Part shown: piece by piece, positions 51,653 to 59,551 of the stretch | Layout of the letters: every line of letters starts with the position of its first letter | Numbering within the stretch: the stretch's first letter is position 1 | From: CAXBCP01 sp047638395 | GTDB lineage: Bacteria; Pseudomonadota; Alphaproteobacteria; MPNO01; UBA830 | DNA: 64,000 nucleotides | Direction of reading: 5' to 3' | Assembly (NCBI GenBank): GCA_047638395.1 | Contig: JBLIMV010000005.1 | Location: 62,001-126,000 of the forward strand | The notes under the pieces: generated by a model | Seen by the model: the letters and a program-made list of their open reading frames with translations, nothing else | The model's database searches: none | What the model was told of the DNA's origin: nothing | Made by a program: the position numbers and the translations under genes

Positions 51653-52696
51653 ATGACTTTTGTCCACAACGCCTGGTACGTCGCCTGTTGGGCGCATGAC
51701 CTGACGACCGAGCCGCAGGCAGAGACAATCCTGAGCGAGAACGTCGTTTTGTGGCGGGGGGAGGACGGCAAGGTCCGCGCGGCCGAAAATGTCTGCCCCC
51801 ACCGTTTCCTGCCGTTGTCGCAGGGACGGGTGCGCGGCAATGATCTTCAATGCGGCTATCACGGGCTGACCTTCGATGGCGCCGGCGCCTGCGTCGATGC
51901 GCCGACCCAGGACGCGCCGCCTGTGAACTGCCAGATCCGCTCGTATCCCGTGCATGAAAACATGGGCATGGTCTGGATCTGGATGGGCGATCCAGCACTT
52001 GCCAATACGGCGGATATCTATGACCTGCCGGAATACCATCAGGATGGCTGGGGCGTCGGCTTTGGCGATGCGCTGGATGTCGATGCCCACTATCTGCTGC
52101 TTTGCGACAATCTGTGCGACCCGACCCATGTCAATTACGTGCACCCGTCGACGCTTGGAAACCCGGACGGAATCAATGCGCCGGTGACTTTCGACGACAA
52201 GCCCTGGGGTGTGTTGACAGAGCGGTTTACGCACAATTCTTCGCCGACTGGTTTCGTTGAGGCCTGTGGCGACTATGACGGCAAGGTTGATATGTGGCAG
52301 CGTTACCTGATGTATACGCCGTCGGTGTCGATTATTGATTTTGGTGCGACGGCGACGGGCACCGGTAGCTATGAGGGTGGTGGAGACGGGCGGCTTCAGG
52401 TCTATTCGTGCCACTTCATGACGCCGATCACCGAAACGCGCACCATCGACCGCTGGCTGCATGTGCGGAACTTCCTGCCCGATGACGATTCCGTCGGCGA
52501 CGGGATCAGCGACCAGTTCCGCATCGCCTTCGCCGAGGACAAACTGATCCTGCAGGCCGTTCAGGCCGAGGAAGACCGCCATGCCGGACGGGTAAAGATC
52601 GGGCTCGACCTCGATGCATCGGCCGGGCTTTTCCGGCTCAAGATTAACCGCCTGCTGCGGGCCGAAGCGCAGGAAGCTGCACAGGCAGCTGAGTAG
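51653..52696 (+). CDS. VanA-like Rieske aromatic ring-hydroxylating/demethylating oxygenase
   Basis: This 347-residue terminal oxygenase component has the Rieske [2Fe-2S] ligands in CPHR and CGYHG (residues ~48-72). The mononuclear iron site is in DNLCDPTHVNYVHPST with the Asp and two His. The overall pattern (NAWYVACWAHDLTTEP at the start, aspartate-rich catalytic half) is the VanA/demethylase group, suggesting O-demethylation or hydroxylation of a phenolic acid. No reductase (VanB) gene is nearby. It sits with NIPSNAP and EthD genes. A decayed copy of its 3' end occurs at 55767-55856. Confidence 0.9.
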   Translation: MTFVHNAWYVACWAHDLTTEPQAETILSENVVLWRGEDGKVRAAENVCPHRFLPLSQGRVRGNDLQCGYHGLTFDGAGACVDAPTQDAPPVNCQIRSYPVHENMGMVWIWMGDPALANTADIYDLPEYHQDGWGVGFGDALDVDAHYLLLCDNLCDPTHVNYVHPSTLGNPDGINAPVTFDDKPWGVLTERFTHNSSPTGFVEACGDYDGKVDMWQRYLMYTPSVSIIDFGATATGTGSYEGGGDGRLQVYSCHFMTPITETRTIDRWLHVRNFLPDDDSVGDGISDQFRIAFAEDKLILQAVQAEEDRHAGRVKIGLDLDASAGLFRLKINRLLRAEAQEAAQAAE

Positions 52697-52862
52697 AGGG
52701 CGGGTGCAATCCACCGACCAAAGTCTGCTTTCAGGGCAAGAGCAGCCGGGATAGGCTCTGCCACTTAATAGCCGGGTTTAGCCACAAGCGGACCTTGAGA
52801 CTTCTGTCACAGTCGGAGCGTCAGACGTTCCTGAAGCATGTCGGTGTCAGACCGATTAAATG

Positions 52863-52894
52863 AAAACGGCGGCCCTCGTTGCCATGGGCCGCCG
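52863..52894 (-). terminator. Terminator of the chemoreceptor gene
   Basis: Perfect 9-bp stem CGGCGGCCC (52867-52875) / GGGCCGCCG (52886-52894). On the minus strand it is followed by TTTT (complement of 52863-52866). It lies 27 bp beyond the chemoreceptor stop. Confidence 0.75.
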
Positions 52895-52920
52895 CTTTAT
52901 CTTCCGAAGCGCAATCGTAT

Positions 52921-54702
52921 TTACGCTGCTTTGACTTTCGTCAGGAAGTCGTCGATCGCGGAACGCAACACCGACGCCTGATCATTTAGTTCCTGACCGG
53001 TGGACAGAACTTTTCTGGCAGCGGTACCCGTTTCGTCCGCGCCGGCGCTGACCGAACTGATATTCGTATTCACCTCGGTCGTGCCAGCAGAGACCTGCTG
53101 GATATTGGACGAGATTTCTCGGGTGGCGGCATCCTGTTCCTCGACCGCTGCGGCAATCGACGACGAGATATCGTCTACCGTCTTGATCGTTGTGCCGATC
53201 GATGCGATGGCATTCACGGCGTCCAGCGTGGCGTTCTGAATAGCGCCGATCTGACCGGAGATTTCTTCTGTTGCCTTCGCGGTCTGGTCGGCAAGCGATT
53301 TGACCTCGGTGGCGACAACCGCGAAGCCCTTACCGGCTTCACCGGCACGCGCGGCTTCGATCGTGGCGTTGAGGGCAAGGAGGTTGGTCTGACTCGCGAT
53401 GTCGTTGATCAGGTTGATCACTTCGCCGATCTTGCTGGCCGCTTCCTCCAAGCTTTTGACCTTCTGGTTGGCGTCGTCTGTTTCCTGGACAGCGGCACGG
53501 GCAACCCGTGTGCTTTCAGCCGCCTGACGTCCGATCTCCTCGATCGACGATGATAGTTCCTCCGTTGCGGTAGCGACGGTCTGCGTGTTGGTGCTCGCCT
53601 GTTCCGAAGCGCTGGCAACACTCGCGGACCGCTTCGAAGTCTGCTCTGCCGTGTTCGTCAGACCTTCTGCCGCAGTCTGCATTTCTGCAGAAGCAGACGC
53701 GAACACGCCAAGGGCTTCGTTTGCTGTCTTTTCAAACTCGGCTGTAAGGGCGCTGATCTGCTCGGTGCGCTGGTTAACGGCTTCTGCCTGTTTGGCTTCC
53801 TCCGCGGCCCGCAGGCGTTCCTGTTCAACAACTTTCTGGTCAGCCTCTTTCTGTTTCGCGTCGGCGGCACGCTGTTCTTCCTGGAGCCGCGCCGTTTCCT
53901 GCATGCTATCGCGGAAAACCGTAACCGACCGCGAGATATCGCCAATTTCGTCTGTTCGGTCCCCATCAGGCACCTCTACATCGGTCTTGCCATCTGCCAG
54001 CGTCTTCATCACCCCAAGCATTCTGTTCAGCGGCTCGGTAATGCTCTTGGCGATGCCAATTCCCATCACGCTTCCGAAGACCAGTCCGATAAGAGTACTA
54101 ATCCCGATCACGAGAAATGAGATTGTCATGATCTGTTGCTTTTCCCGGTCCCTGACGACCAGAAGGGCGGCTTCTTCAGCGTGAAACTCCGCCATTATTT
54201 TCCGGAACGCGTCGAAGTAGGTCTTGCCTTTTGCCTCACCTACAAGGGATGCGACGTCGTTCATCGTGTTTTCCGAACCCACCTTGCGACGCATAGCAAT
54301 CATCGGCTCTGTCACATTTGCGACCCAGTCGGAAATCGTCTTTTCGGCGGTCTCCAGTCTTTCGACCTGGGGCGGGTTATCGCTGACGGTATTTTTCAGT
54401 GTGGAAATTTCCGCGGTGAAAACTTTTTGTCCGCCGTTGTAAGGTTCGAGGAATTCATCTTTCCCGGCCAGCATGAAACCGCGCATGCCGGTTTCCATAT
54501 TGACAGCAGCCGCGACGATCTGATCACTGACCCCGAGCACCTTGTGAGTATGATTGACCCATTTAACGCTATCCTTGATCGATAGCAGGGACCAGGTCGT
54601 CACGCCGCCCACGGTTAGAAGGATAACAAGTGGTATCATGATACCCGTCAGCACTTTGGATCTTATCTTTATGGAACGGAAACGGTTACTGATATTAATC
54701 AT
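52921..54702 (-). CDS. Methyl-accepting chemotaxis protein with CHASE3-like sensor
   Basis: This 593-residue protein has an N-terminal membrane helix (about residues 19-40) and a periplasmic helical sensor domain of the CHASE3 type (NMETGMRGFMLAGKDEFLEPY). A second membrane helix follows near 195-215 and then a HAMP domain (ITEPLNRMLGVMKTLADGKTD). The long cytoplasmic coiled coil contains the conserved hairpin tip segment FAVVATEVKSLADQTAKATE preceded by ATIEAARAGEAGKG. It signals through CheA/CheW, which are not in the window. A ligand cannot be inferred, but catabolic islands often carry receptors for the compounds they degrade. Confidence 0.95.
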   Translation of the reverse strand: MINISNRFRSIKIRSKVLTGIMIPLVILLTVGGVTTWSLLSIKDSVKWVNHTHKVLGVSDQIVAAAVNMETGMRGFMLAGKDEFLEPYNGGQKVFTAEISTLKNTVSDNPPQVERLETAEKTISDWVANVTEPMIAMRRKVGSENTMNDVASLVGEAKGKTYFDAFRKIMAEFHAEEAALLVVRDREKQQIMTISFLVIGISTLIGLVFGSVMGIGIAKSITEPLNRMLGVMKTLADGKTDVEVPDGDRTDEIGDISRSVTVFRDSMQETARLQEEQRAADAKQKEADQKVVEQERLRAAEEAKQAEAVNQRTEQISALTAEFEKTANEALGVFASASAEMQTAAEGLTNTAEQTSKRSASVASASEQASTNTQTVATATEELSSSIEEIGRQAAESTRVARAAVQETDDANQKVKSLEEAASKIGEVINLINDIASQTNLLALNATIEAARAGEAGKGFAVVATEVKSLADQTAKATEEISGQIGAIQNATLDAVNAIASIGTTIKTVDDISSSIAAAVEEQDAATREISSNIQQVSAGTTEVNTNISSVSAGADETGTAARKVLSTGQELNDQASVLRSAIDDFLTKVKAA

Positions 54703-55276
54703 TGCTGATGTTCCTATAACTGATGGCTTTCTGGTCGGAATACCGATGGAAAGACTTTTATCGCGATGACCAGGTTTGTAGCGTCAGCCGCGGTTGTCGG
54801 GAAGAATTGCAAGCGTAAGACAACGGTAATAATCTCAATTAAATCTAAAATTTTTCTTAAATTTGCGAGCGTCACCCGCCGTCCCAAGCCTTGGCCTAGC
54901 CGGTCTCGGCTACGCAAGACGCAAACGCGTTGGCTGATTGAATATTTCGCTTAAGCGGCGATCTTTCGAGGCCGCCGTTTTCCTTTGCGCGATGTCTCTT
55001 AAGGGTCAAACTCGGCCTTTCTCGAACCGGCCAGCGATTGTCTGCTTTCCGATGATGAGCGGAAGTTGCACCGACCGATATCTTTTATGAGTCCATGGAC
55101 TCGCATTCCGGTTTTTCCGTGATACGCTGACCCCCGCGCAGATGAAGCGCCTTCACGCTGTGTCCGGTGAAAACCGGGCACGGCGTTCTTTGTTGTGGGC
55201 TTTTATAGGGCGTGCGGTCCGGCAACTGACCGCGTGAGCCAGACCGCGCGCGCCGGAAAACCGAAAGGAGACGCCG
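54703..55276. other. Intergenic region upstream of the chemoreceptor and HGG-motif genes
   Basis: About 570 bp between divergent genes; no gene was recognised. The AT-rich part near 54820-54860 probably contains the chemoreceptor promoter. A hairpin, GTGTCCGG / CCGGGCAC with one G-T mismatch (55160-55181), lies in the leader of the HGG-motif gene. Confidence 0.5.
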
Positions 55277-55906
55277 ATGAGTACCGGGGAGAAAACCGTC
55301 ACCGCCGACGTGGCGAGGCTGCGCGCGGCGCCGCGCTGCGGCGCACGGACAAGGGCGGGTACGGCCTGCCGCTCGCCTGCTGTCCATGGCCGGTCCCGTT
55401 GCCGCATGCACGGGTGCGGCGGCGGGAAATTGCGTGGATCGGGCGCGCCGCGGGGCAACCGGAACGCCTGGAGGGACGGGTTCTGGGCCGCTGCCGCCCG
55501 CCTGCGGCGCCGGCGGATCACCGCCTTCATCCGGGAGATGGAAGCGAGGCTGGCGGATGTGGAGGCTATGGAGGCTTTGGAGGCTTCGGAGGCTTCGGAG
55601 GCTTCGGAGGCTTCGGAGGTTGGGGCCCGTTCTCCGGCCGGGACTATCGATGAACCCGCTTCGGGTGCACGGGGTTGTTTTCCGTTTTTTCTGCCGGACG
55701 CCCCTCCGCCGGTGTTGCAGGCGCCGCCGGTTCCGCCGGGCGATGGCGCCCGGGAAAGCGCAAACCGGTCTCGGCTTCGATGCATCGGCGGGCCCGTTCC
55801 GGCTCAGGGTGAGACGGTTGCCGTGGGCGGAAGCGCAGGGAGCTGCGCGGGCCGCGGCGTGGGATTTACGATCCGGGGTTCAGGATCTGGTCCAGCTCCT
55901 GGCTGA
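55277..55906 (+). CDS. HGG/GAPRGNRNA-motif small protein with tandem repeats
   Basis: This frame encodes 209 residues from an ATG with AAAGGAG upstream. The N-terminal 85 residues contain CGARTRAGTACRSPAVHGR, then CRMHGCGGG and GSGAPRGNRNAWRDG. These match the short alphaproteobacterial proteins with Cys-rich and SGAPRGNRNA motifs, often found as scattered or phage-associated copies with unknown function. Residues ~96-113 are a 9-bp tandem repeat product (EASEASEASEAS). After residue ~120 the frame reads over GC-rich DNA that in another frame is a Rieske remnant, so the C-terminus may be non-functional read-through. The 3' end overlaps the convergent EEP gene. Confidence 0.55.
   Translation: MSTGEKTVTADVARLRAAPRCGARTRAGTACRSPAVHGRSRCRMHGCGGGKLRGSGAPRGNRNAWRDGFWAAAARLRRRRITAFIREMEARLADVEAMEALEASEASEASEASEVGARSPAGTIDEPASGARGCFPFFLPDAPPPVLQAPPVPPGDGARESANRSRLRCIGGPVPAQGETVAVGGSAGSCAGRGVGFTIRGSGSGPAPG
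55562..55615 (+). repeat. 9-bp tandem repeat in the HGG-motif gene
   Basis: Six consecutive 9-bp units: GAGGCTATG, GAGGCTTTG and four exact copies of GAGGCTTCG, followed by a decayed unit. They encode EAM, EAL and four EAS triplets in frame. Confidence 0.92.
55767..55856 (+). pseudogene. Decayed 3' fragment of a VanA-like Rieske oxygenase gene
   Basis: Thirty codons here align without gaps with 52601-52690, the last coding part of the intact Rieske gene: 68 of 90 bases and 20 of 30 residues match by hand count. The fragment reads GLGFDASAGPFRLRVRRL and then AEAQGAARAA, against GLDLDASAGLFRLKINRL and AEAQEAAQAA. No other part of a Rieske gene is visible around it, and it lies between the HGG-motif gene and the EEP gene. 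Confidence 0.75.
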
Positions 55907-56789
55907 GGCTGTTGATCTCGAACTCGGCCCAGAGCGGCAGGTGATCGCTGATCTGCGCGTCACCGCCTTTGGGTTTCATGTCCTGGAACAGGGCCTTGTA
56001 GAACGGGACCACGTTGAATTCCCCTGTATGATTGAATTGTTTGCGGTTTACCCAGGCGATCTTGTCAAAAGTTTTCGACCGCTTGAAGTTCGTGGTCAGT
56101 GAATTCATCCCGTCCGGCATTTGAAAACCATGCGATACCAGCGCGTCGAAAAACGGATCGTTTTCCTTCTCGACGTTGAGATCGCCGACAACGAAGAAAT
56201 CCCGGTCGAACACCTTGCCTTTGCCGACCCGTGTCCGCCGACGGATGAAGTCGACCATCTGCTGGATTTCCTCACGCCGCTGATCGCGCTCGGTTTTTGT
56301 CTTGCCATAATAGATGTGCGCGGTGGCGATCACGAAGTCGAAACGGCCTGCCCGGAAGGACGCGCAATAGGGCATCCGGTGGAGCTGGTAACCCATGTGG
56401 GATTTGGCGGGTACGTTGAAGCCGATGTCGCTGGCGAGCCCGGTCGGGATGACAGAACGCTTGTCATAGAGAAACGCAAACCGCTCATGATTACCGGTCG
56501 GATCCGATACCAGGATGCGGTAATTGCCGGGGAGTTTATCCTGTAGCCGCTGCAGGCCGCGCAGGTCGGTTTTGACCTCCTGCAGGGCGATGATATCGAA
56601 CCGTTCGCAGATATCGGCAATGTACTGGATCGCCCGGTTGGTGTGGCGGTTCGAGAACTGTTCGATATTCCAGGTCGCAATCAGCAGGTTTTCGTTCAGC
56701 TTGCGGCTCGGTACTTTGTAGGGATGCGTGTCCATGACCCGCATCAGCGCCTTGCGTTCGGCGGCGATTGTTTCGGCACTCGTCGGCAT
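55866..56789 (-). CDS. Endonuclease/exonuclease/phosphatase family protein
   Basis: This 307-residue DNase I-like protein is recognisable by IATWNIEQF (N-terminal metal/Asn strand), ALQEVK with the catalytic Glu, VIATAHIYYG, FFVVGDLNVEKENDP (Asp/Asn pair) and the closing QISDHLPLWAEF with the catalytic Asp-His. The fold hydrolyses phosphodiesters in DNA, RNA, phospholipids or sugar phosphates. No signal peptide is present, so it is likely cytoplasmic. It is convergent with the HGG-motif gene and divergent from the ubiD-CMD-marR operon. Confidence 0.9.
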   Translation of the reverse strand: MPTSAETIAAERKALMRVMDTHPYKVPSRKLNENLLIATWNIEQFSNRHTNRAIQYIADICERFDIIALQEVKTDLRGLQRLQDKLPGNYRILVSDPTGNHERFAFLYDKRSVIPTGLASDIGFNVPAKSHMGYQLHRMPYCASFRAGRFDFVIATAHIYYGKTKTERDQRREEIQQMVDFIRRRTRVGKGKVFDRDFFVVGDLNVEKENDPFFDALVSHGFQMPDGMNSLTTNFKRSKTFDKIAWVNRKQFNHTGEFNVVPFYKALFQDMKPKGGDAQISDHLPLWAEFEINSLSQELDQILNPGS

Positions 56790-56860
56790 TTTTTTCTACC
56801 CCCATAGATTTCTTACGCCCGGAGATTAGCGCATCGCCACAGGCTGTCGATAAAAGAGAC

Positions 56861-56888
56861 TTGACCGATACAAATCTATATAGATAAT
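56861..56888 (+). promoter_or_regulatory. Putative promoter of the ubiD-CMD-marR operon
   Basis: TTGACC (56861-56866) is followed after 16 bp by GATAAT (56883-56888). The ATG lies 36 bp on, with AGGAGG just before it. The operator palindromes overlap the -10. Confidence 0.6.
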
Positions 56889-56899
56889 TAAGTTATCTA
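56874..56899. promoter_or_regulatory. Overlapping palindromes over the -10, candidate MarR operator
   Basis: ATCTATATAGAT (56874-56885) is a perfect 12-bp palindrome; TAGATAA (56881-56887) and TTATCTA (56893-56899) form a second with a 5-bp spacer. AT-rich dyads over the promoter are typical of MarR operators, and the operon's third gene encodes a MarR protein, so autoregulation is likely. Confidence 0.7.
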
Positions 56900-56923
56900 A
56901 ATATTTCACTGTTTTAGGAGGCC

Positions 56924-58357
56924 ATGATGGCTGCCGACGGAACAAGCCCTCAACCGGCGCAACAACCTTCGCCGGGGCATAACCGCCCCCTCGACCGGGA
57001 CCTGCGCGGATACCTGGAAACCAATGCCGACCTGCTGACGGTTATCGAAAAGCCGGTATCGATCGACGATATCGGCGCGCTGTCGGCACAGTCGGAAGGC
57101 CCGATCCTGTTTGAGAATATCACGGAATTTCCGGATTTCAGGCTGTGTGACATTCTCGTCAAGCATCGGTGGTCGCAATGCCGGGCACTGGGTGTGGCGC
57201 AGGAAGATTATCTGCCGACGCTGGCCAAACGGCTGCGCCAGCCGCCGCGTGGATTTGTCGATGTTGCGACCGGCCCGGTCAAAGAGGTCATCTATACCGG
57301 CGACGATGTCGACTGGCTGAAACTGCCGGCGCCGGTGCATTCGGCCGAAGAAGGGCAGCGCTATATATCCGCGATGAATATCGTGAAGGATCCGGAGACC
57401 GGGTTCTACAATTCATCCCATGCGGGCACGACGCCGGTCGGGCCGCGTCACGGCTTTATGAGTTTCGCGACGCCGCACACCCATATCATCATGCAGAAAT
57501 ACCGCGACATGGGGCTGACCGAGATGCCCATCGCCATCGTCTTCGGTGTGCATCCGGCATACGAGATCATGGCCAATTTTTCCGGCATGCATATGGATGT
57601 GTGGGGCGAAATGGAGATGGTCGGTACCATCATGGACCAGGATATCGAAATGGTGCCGTGTGAGACCATAGATCTTCGCGTCCCTGCCCATGCCGAAATT
57701 GTTGTAGAGGGCGTGGTTGATGTGTCGCAGACCTTCGAGGTCGGCGGGGTCAACGCGCCGACCGGCTATTTCCTGCCCAAAGAGCAAAAAATCCCGCGCA
57801 TCGACCTGACCGCCATTACCATGCGGTCGGGCAAGCCGATCTACCGTAATCATCAGACGGTGCCGGACACCGACCACCAGCCCCTGCCACGGCTCTGCCA
57901 TGAAGCGGTGCTCTATAACCGGATCAGCGAGATCGGCCTGAAGGTGCACGACGTCCGCTTCCCGACCTGGGGTGCTGCCGTCAGTTGCGTCATTCAGGTC
58001 GAATATCCGCGTGCGGGTTTCGTCAACGATGCGCTGATGCAGACGATGGGGTCGCCTTGGCTGAACACCAAGATGGTCGTTGCCGTCAGCCCGGACACGG
58101 ATATCTCAAGCGCCGAAGCCGTCTACCGCGCCATTGCGACGCGGGTCGATCCGGCAAGGGACATCTTCGTTGTGCCCGGCACACGTGGATCGCTGTATGA
58201 GCCGTCGGGCGAATTGATCCCGGGGCATGAACCGTGGCGTACCGTCGGCAAAATCGGCATCGATGCGACCGCCAAGCCGCATCGCGGCGAGACCGACTTT
58301 AAAGAAGCATTCCCCCTGAACTGGGGCAAAGTGAAACTGGAGGACTACCTGTCATGA
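56924..58357 (+). CDS. UbiD-family protein lacking canonical catalytic residues (UbiD-3)
   Basis: This 477-residue protein has the UbiD fold with HPAYEIMANFSG and MVPCETIDLRVPAHAEIVVEG, closest to UbiD-2. The metal-ligand Asn163 remains, but the catalytic arginine position is Gly168 (NSSHAGTTP, where UbiD-1 has NYGVYRTQV). The EGPFGE region is replaced by EVGGVNAPTGYF (272-283), losing at least the second catalytic glutamate. It starts with ATG ATG at 56924 and 56927 after a strong AGGAGG. It is the first gene of an operon with a carboxymuconolactone decarboxylase-like protein and a MarR regulator. Confidence 0.85.
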   Translation: MMAADGTSPQPAQQPSPGHNRPLDRDLRGYLETNADLLTVIEKPVSIDDIGALSAQSEGPILFENITEFPDFRLCDILVKHRWSQCRALGVAQEDYLPTLAKRLRQPPRGFVDVATGPVKEVIYTGDDVDWLKLPAPVHSAEEGQRYISAMNIVKDPETGFYNSSHAGTTPVGPRHGFMSFATPHTHIIMQKYRDMGLTEMPIAIVFGVHPAYEIMANFSGMHMDVWGEMEMVGTIMDQDIEMVPCETIDLRVPAHAEIVVEGVVDVSQTFEVGGVNAPTGYFLPKEQKIPRIDLTAITMRSGKPIYRNHQTVPDTDHQPLPRLCHEAVLYNRISEIGLKVHDVRFPTWGAAVSCVIQVEYPRAGFVNDALMQTMGSPWLNTKMVVAVSPDTDISSAEAVYRAIATRVDPARDIFVVPGTRGSLYEPSGELIPGHEPWRTVGKIGIDATAKPHRGETDFKEAFPLNWGKVKLEDYLS

Positions 58358-58953
58358 CCGAAGAAGCCCCCTTTATCCCCTATGCCGACCGCGATGCGTT
58401 GCCCGATCAGCTCAAAGCACCGCTTGAGGCTTATGAGGCCCGGATGGGCTTCATGCCAAATGCGCTGAAGCTCTATATGCATCGCCCCGAACTGCTGGCC
58501 TGTTTGATACAGCTCAACAATACGGTCATGCGCGATCCGTCCAGTCATCTCGATGCGGGGCTCAAACGCCGGATTGCCGCCATCTGCAGTTTTCTCAATC
58601 AGAGCGCCTATTGTGTCGCCCATAACACCAATACGCTGATGACCGATGCCGAAGACGACAGTGAAGGCTGGGACTTCAAGGCCGAAGACATCGCCAAGTT
58701 GCTCGATCCTGCTTATGCGCCCGACGACCCGGCCGAGAAGGTCGCCATCGAATACGCCCGGGCCGCGACCATCGATCATGCGAACGTGCCGCGCGAACTT
58801 CTCGACAGGCTGGCGGCATGCATGACACCGCCACAGGTGGTCGAGCTCGGCTGCGTGGTCGGCTTCTGGAAAATGTACAATTCCATTCATGAGGCGATGC
58901 ATATCCCGGTTGAGGCCGCGCTTCAGGGGAACGTGGCGTTTCTCGACGCATGA
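58354..58953 (+). CDS. Carboxymuconolactone decarboxylase/AhpD-like family protein
   Basis: This 199-residue protein has an all-helical AhpD-like fold. The central helix ICSFLNQSAYCVAHNTNTLM holds the family's Cys and His (YCVAHN), with only one of the two CxxC cysteines of peroxidase-type members. The start, MTEEAPFIPYADRDALPDQ, overlaps the UbiD-3 stop (ATGA). The CMD domain occurs in protocatechuate-pathway decarboxylases and in peroxidase-related proteins. With the UbiD partner it suggests an aromatic acid pathway, but a redox role is possible. Confidence 0.88.
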   Translation: MTEEAPFIPYADRDALPDQLKAPLEAYEARMGFMPNALKLYMHRPELLACLIQLNNTVMRDPSSHLDAGLKRRIAAICSFLNQSAYCVAHNTNTLMTDAEDDSEGWDFKAEDIAKLLDPAYAPDDPAEKVAIEYARAATIDHANVPRELLDRLAACMTPPQVVELGCVVGFWKMYNSIHEAMHIPVEAALQGNVAFLDA

Positions 58954-59483
58954 GTGCCGCACATGTGGTGACGACGACGTCGCGACCCGAATTTCTTGAC
59001 CCTGACGGCGGCGACCGGACCTTCCGGGCGACGGTCTATGATCTGCTGGCCGTTGGCGCCCGCATGCAGGATGTGCGCGATTACCTGGCGGCGCAGATAG
59101 GGGTTAGTGGGCCGCAATACGCGATTCTGATGGCGATCTTTCATCTGCAGGAAGAGCTGGGCGGCGCCGGCGTGCGGGCGGTTGGCCGGCGTCTTCATGT
59201 CAGCGGCCCGTTCGTGACAGCGCAGGCCAACCGGCTTGTTGAACTCGGCCTGGTCGAGAAACGTCCCAACCCGCTTGACGGGCGGGGTGTATGGCTTTGT
59301 CTGACGGAAGACGGCAGCCACCGGATATCGCATGCCGCGCCGGTCATTCAGGAGGCGAATGACGCGTTTTTCGCCACGCTCAGCAAGGTCGATTTTCTCG
59401 TGCTCGGTGATATTGCAGCCCGGCTTGAGAAAAGCTCGGACCGGGTGGGGAAGCGGCTAAAAGAGTCGCCTGGTAAGGCTTAG
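58950..59483 (+). CDS. MarR-family transcriptional regulator
   Basis: This 177-residue protein has a winged helix-turn-helix at about residues 70-130: VRAVGRRLHVSGPFVTAQAN is the recognition region, followed by LVELGLVEKRPNPLDGRGVW and the beta-wing. N- and C-terminal helices for dimerisation flank it. It is the last gene of the ubiD-CMD-marR operon, overlapping the previous stop (ATGA). Palindromes over the operon promoter and a matching site 6.4 kb away upstream of the EthD gene are candidate targets, suggesting repression relieved by an aromatic acid ligand, as is common for the family. Confidence 0.92.
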   Translation: MSAAHVVTTTSRPEFLDPDGGDRTFRATVYDLLAVGARMQDVRDYLAAQIGVSGPQYAILMAIFHLQEELGGAGVRAVGRRLHVSGPFVTAQANRLVELGLVEKRPNPLDGRGVWLCLTEDGSHRISHAAPVIQEANDAFFATLSKVDFLVLGDIAARLEKSSDRVGKRLKESPGKA

Positions 59484-59551
59484 GCCGTTAATGCTGTGTT
59501 CAGGTTCAATGCTTTATGACCGCAGTTGAAATCAACTTATGGGACAAAATC

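Noticed and set aside
51407..52714. 435-residue antisense frame over the Rieske oxygenase
   Set aside because: The plus-strand product has complete Rieske and iron-site motifs; the antisense frame is rich in His/Arg shadow residues.
55386..56102. 238-residue plus-strand frame containing the Rieske-like remnant
   Set aside because: Only 30 codons resemble a Rieske gene; the rest is repeat translation and antisense of the EEP gene, so it is not annotated as an intact gene.
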